Of a stretch of DNA of 13,989 nt, positions 10,601 through 13,989 are shown piece by piece. A program made the translations under genes and the position numbers. The notes under the pieces are model-generated. The model was not told where the DNA came from. It saw nothing but the letters and a program-made list of their open reading frames with translations, and did no database searches. The stretch's first letter is position 1. Every line of letters begins with the position of its first letter. This DNA is from JAHHLP01 sp041609895 (GTDB taxonomy: Bacteria > Bacteroidota > Rhodothermia > Rhodothermales > JABDKH01), in assembly GCA_041609895.1 (NCBI GenBank), contig JBFIPX010000077.1, forward strand, positions 1 through 13,989, in the 5' to 3' direction.

Positions 10601-11997
10601 TGATCTTGTCCCGGCAGGGCGAAATCGTGATCGTCGACACAAAAGACGACAACCGCCAACTAATCACTTACCTCATTCCGTATGGCGCAGAGGTGCTGGT
10701 GCAAGACGGCGCGGCGGTCGACAAGAGCGACGTACTGGCGAGTTGGGATCCGTACAACAGCGTCATCCTTTCGGAGGTCGAAGGAAAGGTCACCTTCCAG
10801 GATATCGTCGAAGGTACAACCTACCGCGAGGAGGCCGACGAGCAGACCGGCCATAAGGAGAAAGTCATCGTCGACAGCCGGGAACGGAATCTGACGCCGG
10901 CTATCATCGTGAAAACGTCGCCGAAGGGTAAGAAGAAAGCCTCGGAGAGAGAATACCCGTTGCCGGTTCGGGCACGCATTCAGGTAGACGAAGGCGATAG
11001 CGTGCAGGCGGGTCAGATCCTCATCAAGATCCCTCGGCAGACCGCCAAGACGCGAGACATCACCGGTGGTCTTCCTCGAGTGACCGAACTTTTCGAGGCA
11101 CGTACACCATCCGATCCCGCGGTCGTTAGTGAGATCGACGGTATTGTAAGCTTTGGTGGCCGAAAGCGCGGTGCTCAGGAAGTGATCGTGACCAGTCGCG
11201 ACGGCTCGGAGTCGCGGACCTACCTCGTCCCTCTCACGAAGCACCGACTGGTACACGAGCACGACTTCGTCCGCGCCGGCGAGCAATTGTCCGACGGTCA
11301 GATATCACCGCAGGACATCCTCAGCATTCTTGGGCCGAAGGCGGTGCAGGAATACCTCGTAAACGAGGTACAGGAAGTGTACCGGCTTCAGGGCGTGACG
11401 ATCAACGACAAGCACATTGAGGTAATCGTTCGCCAGATGATGCAAAAGGTCCGCATTGTTGACCCCGGCGACACGACACTGCTGGAGGATGATCACATCG
11501 ACCGATTCATTGTCGAGGAGATGAATGATGATCTGCACGACAAGTTTGTCGTCACGGAGTCGGGCGATTCGACGATGAGCATTGGAACGGTTGTGGACCG
11601 GCGCCGATTGCGGGAAATCAATTCCGAGATGAAGCGGCGGGATCAGAACCCCGTTGAGGTCCGTGATACGCAACCTGCGGTCGCCGAGCCGATTCTGCTT
11701 GGCATTACCCAAGCCGCGCTTTCGACGGATTCCTTCGTGTCGGCTGCCTCGTTCCAGGAGACGACGAAGGTCCTAACGAATGCCTCAATCCATGCGAAGT
11801 CCGACGAGTTGTTCGGCCTCAAGGAGAACGTGATCGTGGGTCACCTCATTCCTGCGGGAACCGGCCAACGAAGATTCCGCGACTTGGTCGTGGGCTCGCG
11901 TACGGAACTCGAAGAGCTGCAGGCTGCCATGGCGGCCGGCGGCGACGGCGAATCGACAGCCGCGGCAACGGAAGAAGCGGTCGAATCCCCGTCGTAG
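7684..11997 (+). CDS. rpoC: DNA-directed RNA polymerase subunit beta'
   Basis: This is a complete 1437-residue beta' subunit. It carries the catalytic magnesium site in NADFDGDQM (Asp 474, 476, 478). The N-terminal zinc site is CHC...CDRC (Cys 66, 68, 81, 84) and the second zinc site uses Cys 810, 884, 891 and 894. The bridge-helix region includes MADSGARGSKEQIRQLGGMR from residue 714. The trigger-loop region starts with GEPGTQLTLRTFHIGG (920-935). An insertion of sandwich-barrel type (about 940-1120) precedes GGLPRVTELFEAR. The C-terminus has FQETTKVLTNASIHAKSDE and LIPAGTG, then an Ala/Glu/Ser-rich tail. I chose ATG 7684 because MPYGKTHKIKKNF matches the usual start in FCB-group bacteria. 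Upstream in-frame codons overlap rpoB and look non-protein-like. It sits 61 bases after rpoB. Confidence 0.99.
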   Translation: MPYGKTHKIKKNFSSITVSLASPESILERSFGEVLKPETINYRSFKPEKDGLFCEKIFGPVKDWECHCGKYKRIRYKGIICDRCGVEVTQKAVRRERAGHITLSVPVVHIWYFKTLPNKIGHLLGIKSKDLEKIIYYESYVVVQPGCAALLGIEEKQLLTEEEYFNVLYQIREDNNRLDDDDPDKFIARIGGEAVEDMLGRTNLDRQSQELRFQVKTETSQQRKAEALKRLRVTEAFREANRTMDNRPEWMVMRVIPVIPPELRPLVPLEGGRFATSDLNDLYRRVIIRNNRLKRLIDIKAPEVILRNEKRMLQEAVDSLFDNSRKANAVRSDSNRALKSLSDMLKGKQGRFRQNLLGKRVDYSGRSVIVVGPELGLHQCGLPKEMAVELFKPFIIRKLIERGIVKTVKSAKKVVDRRTSDVWDILEKVIAGRPVLLNRAPTLHRLGIQAFQPVLIEGKAIRLHPLVCTAFNADFDGDQMAVHVPLSHDACLEAMVLMLSSHNILSPAHGGPITVPTQDMVLGLYYMTKARQGEKGEGMRFSSMSEARQAYDRDIVGLHARIHVKDYEGEVIDTTVGRVLFNEVVPNEAGFINEVLTKKNLRSIIARVLKVTGFPETSKFLDEIKRMGFEMATTAGLTFSLSDIIIPDAKGELIGGASTEVEKARGNYEMGFITENERYNQVIDIWTRTNNRVSDVLFDTLKNDKEGFNAIYMMADSGARGSKEQIRQLGGMRGLMAKPQKSLVGSAGEIIENPIISNFKEGLSVLEYFISTHGARKGLADTALKTADAGYLTRRLVDVAQDVTVMQNDCGTLRGIRIAALKDNEEVVEPLADRILGRVSVHDVDDPLTGDLIVEANEVIDEEKARSISETSIEEVEIRSVLTCEARRGVCALCYGRNLATGRLVEQGESVGVVAAQSIGEPGTQLTLRTFHIGGTASRISAESTIQTKFAGKVVYQNLRTVEFDDADGAKSVILSRQGEIVIVDTKDDNRQLITYLIPYGAEVLVQDGAAVDKSDVLASWDPYNSVILSEVEGKVTFQDIVEGTTYREEADEQTGHKEKVIVDSRERNLTPAIIVKTSPKGKKKASEREYPLPVRARIQVDEGDSVQAGQILIKIPRQTAKTRDITGGLPRVTELFEARTPSDPAVVSEIDGIVSFGGRKRGAQEVIVTSRDGSESRTYLVPLTKHRLVHEHDFVRAGEQLSDGQISPQDILSILGPKAVQEYLVNEVQEVYRLQGVTINDKHIEVIVRQMMQKVRIVDPGDTTLLEDDHIDRFIVEEMNDDLHDKFVVTESGDSTMSIGTVVDRRRLREINSEMKRRDQNPVEVRDTQPAVAEPILLGITQAALSTDSFVSAASFQETTKVLTNASIHAKSDELFGLKENVIVGHLIPAGTGQRRFRDLVVGSRTELEELQAAMAAGGDGESTAAATEEAVESPS

Positions 11998-12017
11998 TCG
12001 CAAGACTCGGATATCCG

Positions 12018-12052
12018 AAAGGCCCCGTCAGAGCAGTCTGGCGGGGCCTTTT
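12018..12052 (+). terminator. Intrinsic terminator of the rpoBC operon
   Basis: AAAGGCCCCG (12018-12027) pairs perfectly with CGGGGCCTTT (12042-12051). The stem continues inward as TCAGA/TCTGG (12028-12032/12037-12041) to close on tetraloop GCAG, giving about 15 pairs. TTTT (12049-12052) forms the 3' T tract. It begins 21 bases after the rpoC stop. The A-run on the 5' side could also support termination from the opposite strand. Confidence 0.92.
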
Positions 12053-12171
12053 GTCGTTTGTGACGCGCAGGTGACCAAACAGCGCAGAATCGTGACAAAT
12101 CCGTGTCGGCTTCGAATCAACTGATGCCGATAATTGCCGTTGAGAACAATGAGCGGCAAACAAAGCACTTC

Positions 12172-12177
12172 AGGGGA
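12172..12177 (+). promoter_or_regulatory. Ribosome binding site of the YxWxxGxW gene
   Basis: AGGGGA lies 4 bases (7 from its AGG) before ATG 12182. It supports this start over an upstream in-frame TTG at 12134. No good -35/-10 pair was found in the 130 bases between the rpoC terminator and this gene. A GATAAT at 12129-12134 resembles a -10 box but lacks a partner. Confidence 0.6.
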
Positions 12178-12181
12178 AGCC

Positions 12182-12550
12182 ATGAGAACATTAAAATTTA
12201 CAGCAACAATTGCGGTGGCTGTTTTTATCGCTGCCACGGCCTCTGTTCAAACAGCAGAGGCGAACGCGTCGCCGACGGCGTCAGTATCGATCGACATTCA
12301 GAAGGTCCACGCCGACGGCAAGTTAGTTATAATTCGCCGACTGCCTCCCGCGTTACGGGTCGAGATCCGTACGCGGCGTCCGTCCAAACGACACGTTTGG
12401 ATAGCCGGCCATTGGGGACACAGGCACGGAAGATATGTCTGGGTCAAGGGGCGCTGGGTGGTGCCGCCACGGAGGAGCGCGGTCTATATACGACCAGTCT
12501 GGGTACCGCGTGCTGGCGGATACGTCCTCGTCGGAGGGCGTTGGCGTTAG
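12182..12550 (+). CDS. Secreted basic protein with YxWxxGxW repeats
   Basis: This encodes a 122-residue protein. Residues 1-27 form a Sec signal peptide: MRTLKF, then a hydrophobic AIAVAVFIAA-like core, with a likely cut after AEA or ANA. There is no lipobox cysteine. The C-terminal half has three copies of an eight-residue motif: HVWIAGHW (71-78), YVWVKGRW (85-92) and YVLVGGRW (114-121). This matches the WxxGxW/YXWGXW repeat family (Pfam PF12779) as I know it, seen in small exported proteins of unknown function. The mature protein is strongly basic, with many Arg, His and Lys residues. It lies between the rpoC terminator and a long inverted repeat, so it is probably its own transcription unit. 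Function is unknown; a cell-envelope location is inferred from the signal peptide. Confidence 0.82.
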   Translation: MRTLKFTATIAVAVFIAATASVQTAEANASPTASVSIDIQKVHADGKLVIIRRLPPALRVEIRTRRPSKRHVWIAGHWGHRHGRYVWVKGRWVVPPRRSAVYIRPVWVPRAGGYVLVGGRWR

Positions 12551-12558
12551 TGAATTTC

Positions 12559-12647
12559 GGTTTGCGTGGCCGGGACGGACTCTAACGGGGGTTCGGCGTG
12601 TCATTCCCGTCCCGGCCCACGCAACCGTGCGGTTGGCGGCACTTTTT
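12559..12647. repeat. Long imperfect inverted repeat plus T run
   Basis: GGTTTGCGTGGCCGGGACGG (12559-12578) pairs with CCGTCCCGGCCCACGCAACC (12607-12626). That gives about 19 base pairs with one bulged base on each side and a 28-nt loop. A short GTGC/GCAC stem (12627-12630/12639-12642) and then TTTTT (12643-12647) follow. It starts 8 bases after the stop of the preceding gene and could act as its terminator. The long arms and large loop are less typical of an intrinsic terminator than of a REP-like or processed RNA element. The rest of this 177-base spacer shows no clear promoter. Confidence 0.6.
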
Positions 12648-12727
12648 GAACTGCTGAAGACCCTTTCGCGCGTGTGTAACATCGGCGGACAATCGCCGTA
12701 CAGACTGCCAGACCAAAACAAGTTTTA

Positions 12728-13642
12728 ATGACAATGCGACACCATCTTCGGGTTTCCGCGCTGATTCTGCCAGTACTTCTAGTCGTTGCATCGGCGAATG
12801 CCACCAGCGTCAATGAGGCCGGCGACATCAAGGACACCGTCAAGAAATCTTTCGCCGTCGAAGCCGGCGGTACGATCGCGATCGACATGGATCGCGGCAA
12901 CGTTGAGATCAAGTCGACGAGGGAATCCATGGTCTACGTGGAGGTGGAAAGAAAAGTCGATGTGGACTCGAAAGAGGACGCCAAGCGAATTCTGGATCGG
13001 CACCAGCTGGAGATGTACAAGAAAGGGAATGATGTGATCGTTCGTTCGCGGCTGGAGGACACAGATCGTGGATGGAAGAGATGGCGGGACGGTGATCAGG
13101 TCAAGCTTCGCGTCGTCGTCCGAGTTCCGAGAAAGTATAATGTCGACTTCACTACCGGCGCCGGCAATGTCGAGGCGGACGACATAGATGGTACTGTGGA
13201 AGGGCAGACTGGTGCAGGTAACATTGAAATCGGCCGTGTCAGCGGGAAAGTGGTTGTTAACTCCGGATCCGGTAACGTCAGCATTGACGGGGCAGAAGGA
13301 TCCGTCGAGGTGAATACAGGAGCAGGCAACATCTCGGTTGGTGAAGTTGCCGGCGAGGTATCGGCCAGCTCTGGAGCAGGCAACATCGAGGCGGTCATCA
13401 CCAGGCAACCATCGTCGCGGTCCAGGCTTGAAACCGGCGCAGGCAATGTGACGGTCTATCTTGCGAAGAATGTGGGTATCGACGTGCGTGCGGAGACCGG
13501 CATCGGATCCGCTGATACGGATTTCGGACTGAAGGTTGACGGTAACTGGATGTCCAAGTCGTTCAAGGGAAGCGTAAATGGAGGCGGCCCTTCACTTACA
13601 ATGAGTTCCGGCGTGGGCAATGTTATGCTTCGAAGTAGGTGA
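12728..13642 (+). CDS. Secreted DUF4097-type repeat protein (putative adhesin family)
   Basis: This encodes a 304-residue protein with a Sec signal peptide (RHHLR, hydrophobic core LILPVLLVVA, likely cut after ANA at residue 25). A first domain (about 26-140) has FAVEAGGTIAIDMDRGNVEI, typical of how DUF4097 proteins begin. Then come glycine-asparagine turns spaced exactly 18 residues apart: GAGNV 144, GAGNI 162, GSGNV 180, GAGNI 198, GAGNI 216. Two 21-residue steps follow (GAGNV 237, GIGSA 258), and a last GVGNV at 295. This register suggests a right-handed parallel beta-helix or stacked beta-strands. I assign it to DUF4097 (PF13349, annotated putative adhesin) from pattern only. Upstream is A/T-rich without a Shine-Dalgarno site; ATG 12734 is an alternative start. 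Function is unknown; export to periplasm or surface is inferred. Confidence 0.85.
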   Translation: MTMRHHLRVSALILPVLLVVASANATSVNEAGDIKDTVKKSFAVEAGGTIAIDMDRGNVEIKSTRESMVYVEVERKVDVDSKEDAKRILDRHQLEMYKKGNDVIVRSRLEDTDRGWKRWRDGDQVKLRVVVRVPRKYNVDFTTGAGNVEADDIDGTVEGQTGAGNIEIGRVSGKVVVNSGSGNVSIDGAEGSVEVNTGAGNISVGEVAGEVSASSGAGNIEAVITRQPSSRSRLETGAGNVTVYLAKNVGIDVRAETGIGSADTDFGLKVDGNWMSKSFKGSVNGGGPSLTMSSGVGNVMLRSR

Positions 13643-13696
13643 TTTTGATGACTGTACATGATTGATGGATAGATTCTTTGAACACTGTTGACCCTC

Positions 13697-13730
13697 GGGG
13701 CGGTCGCTTGGCGCGGCCGCCCCTTTTTTT
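13697..13730 (+). terminator. Strong intrinsic terminator after the DUF4097 gene
   Basis: GGGGCGGTCGC (13697-13707) pairs with GCGGCCGCCCC (13713-13723). The 11-bp stem has one G-T wobble and a 5-nt loop TTGGC. Seven T residues (13724-13730) follow directly. It lies 54 bases after the stop and is the strongest terminator in the window. Confidence 0.95.
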
Positions 13731-13961
13731 GACTGATCGAGGGTGCGCTTCCGGTACGCGAGGGAGTTATCTCTGAAATCCGCGGTCCGCGTCGGGTTGC
13801 ATGATTCTGTCGGTTCTCGATTGCTAATTGCGTCGTTGGTGGCCTGCCACCGTATTCCTCTATGCCCCATAGACTTGTGGGTACCCGATACGAATTTGTC
13901 CGGAGGGAGGGAGGGCTAGCGTTTTCCGGCCGATAACTCTGTAACGATCGCGAGATCTTCT

Positions 13962-13979
13962 TATACTTAACAGCGTTAA
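13962..13979 (+). promoter_or_regulatory. Possible -10 box overlapping a small palindrome
   Basis: TATACT (13962-13967) matches the sigma-70 -10 consensus at five of six positions. It is followed by TTAAC-AGC-GTTAA (13967-13979), a perfect 5-bp inverted repeat with a 3-nt centre, which could be a repressor site at the start point. No good -35 box lies 16-18 bases upstream and the downstream gene is outside the window, so this is a weak call. Confidence 0.25.
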
Positions 13980-13989
13980 CCTCCTAGCC

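Larger units (their letters stand above)
13643..13989. other. Gene-less right end
   Basis: These 347 bases contain the terminator at 13697-13730 and no convincing gene on either strand. The only sizeable open frame runs antisense through the terminator and lacks recognisable protein character. Visible small elements are a G-rich run at 13902-13915 (GG, then three GGG runs, separated by single A), TATACT at 13962-13967 and a TTAAC/GTTAA inverted repeat at 13967-13979. These may belong to the control region of a gene starting beyond the window. Confidence 0.6.

Noticed and set aside
10660..11286. Long antisense open frame opposite rpoC (also 8707-9279 and 8187-8726)
   Set aside because: These are shadow frames of rpoC codon structure; no domain, promoter or ribosome site was seen.
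12103..12585. Overlapping frame across the YxWxxGxW gene
   Set aside because: The competing frame at 12182-12550 has a signal peptide, a repeat motif and a Shine-Dalgarno site. This one has none and runs into the inverted repeat.
12779..13408. 209-residue antisense frame opposite the DUF4097 gene
   Set aside because: Its apparent regularity is the mirror of the 54-base repeat on the + strand, where signal peptide and family pattern are clear.
13157..13426. CRISPR-like or tandem DNA repeat
   Set aside because: The 54-base periodicity is in frame and the nucleotide copies have diverged. It encodes protein repeats, not direct repeats with spacers.
13592..13870. 92-residue minus-strand frame at the right end
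   Set aside because: It runs through the strong terminator and the end of the DUF4097 gene, has low-complexity polar content and no ribosome site.

Overview
The window is a housekeeping segment of a bacterial chromosome. It carries the tuf–tRNA-Trp–secE–nusG–rplK–rplA–rplJ–rplL–rpoB–rpoC block, all on the + strand, followed by two genes for predicted secreted proteins. Several things point to the FCB superphylum (Bacteroidota, Rhodothermota, Balneolota, Chlorobiota and relatives). They are the RpoC N-terminus (short MPYGKTHKIKKNF start, CHCGKYKR zinc site), the roughly 1277-residue RpoB and 1437-residue RpoC, and the rarity of clear Shine-Dalgarno sites. I cannot fix the phylum without a tree; a Rhodothermota-like lineage is my best guess.

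Layout. Positions 1-125 are the last 40 codons of EF-Tu. tRNA-Trp (CCA anticodon) follows at 168-240, then secE (351-530) and nusG (551-1108). Next come the ribosomal stalk and L1-arm genes rplK, rplA, rplJ and rplL (1276-3582). A strong stem-loop at 3613-3645 separates rplL from rpoB (3789-7622) and probably attenuates read-through. rpoC (7684-11997) ends at a textbook intrinsic terminator (12018-12052). Beyond it are a 122-residue secreted protein with three YxWxxGxW-type repeats (12182-12550), a long imperfect inverted repeat (12559-12626), and a 304-residue secreted DUF4097-type protein with an exact 18-residue repeat register (12728-13642). That gene ends at a very strong terminator (13697-13730). 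The last 259 bases hold no convincing gene.

How the genes work together. EF-Tu and tRNA-Trp serve elongation. SecE anchors the Sec translocon. NusG binds RNA polymerase (RpoB/RpoC) and couples it to ribosomes. L11, L1, L10 and L7/L12 form the factor-binding stalk and the L1 arm. The block is in the order conserved across bacteria and no member is broken. The two downstream genes look like separately transcribed envelope or periplasmic proteins with no obvious link to the polymerase operon.

I did not find an undescribed biological system here. What deserves a second look is modest: the regularity of the DUF4097 repeat, the long inverted repeat upstream of it, the rplL-rpoB attenuator-like hairpin, the missing room for an L10 leader, the scarcity of Shine-Dalgarno sites, and a G-rich tract and small palindrome near the right edge.
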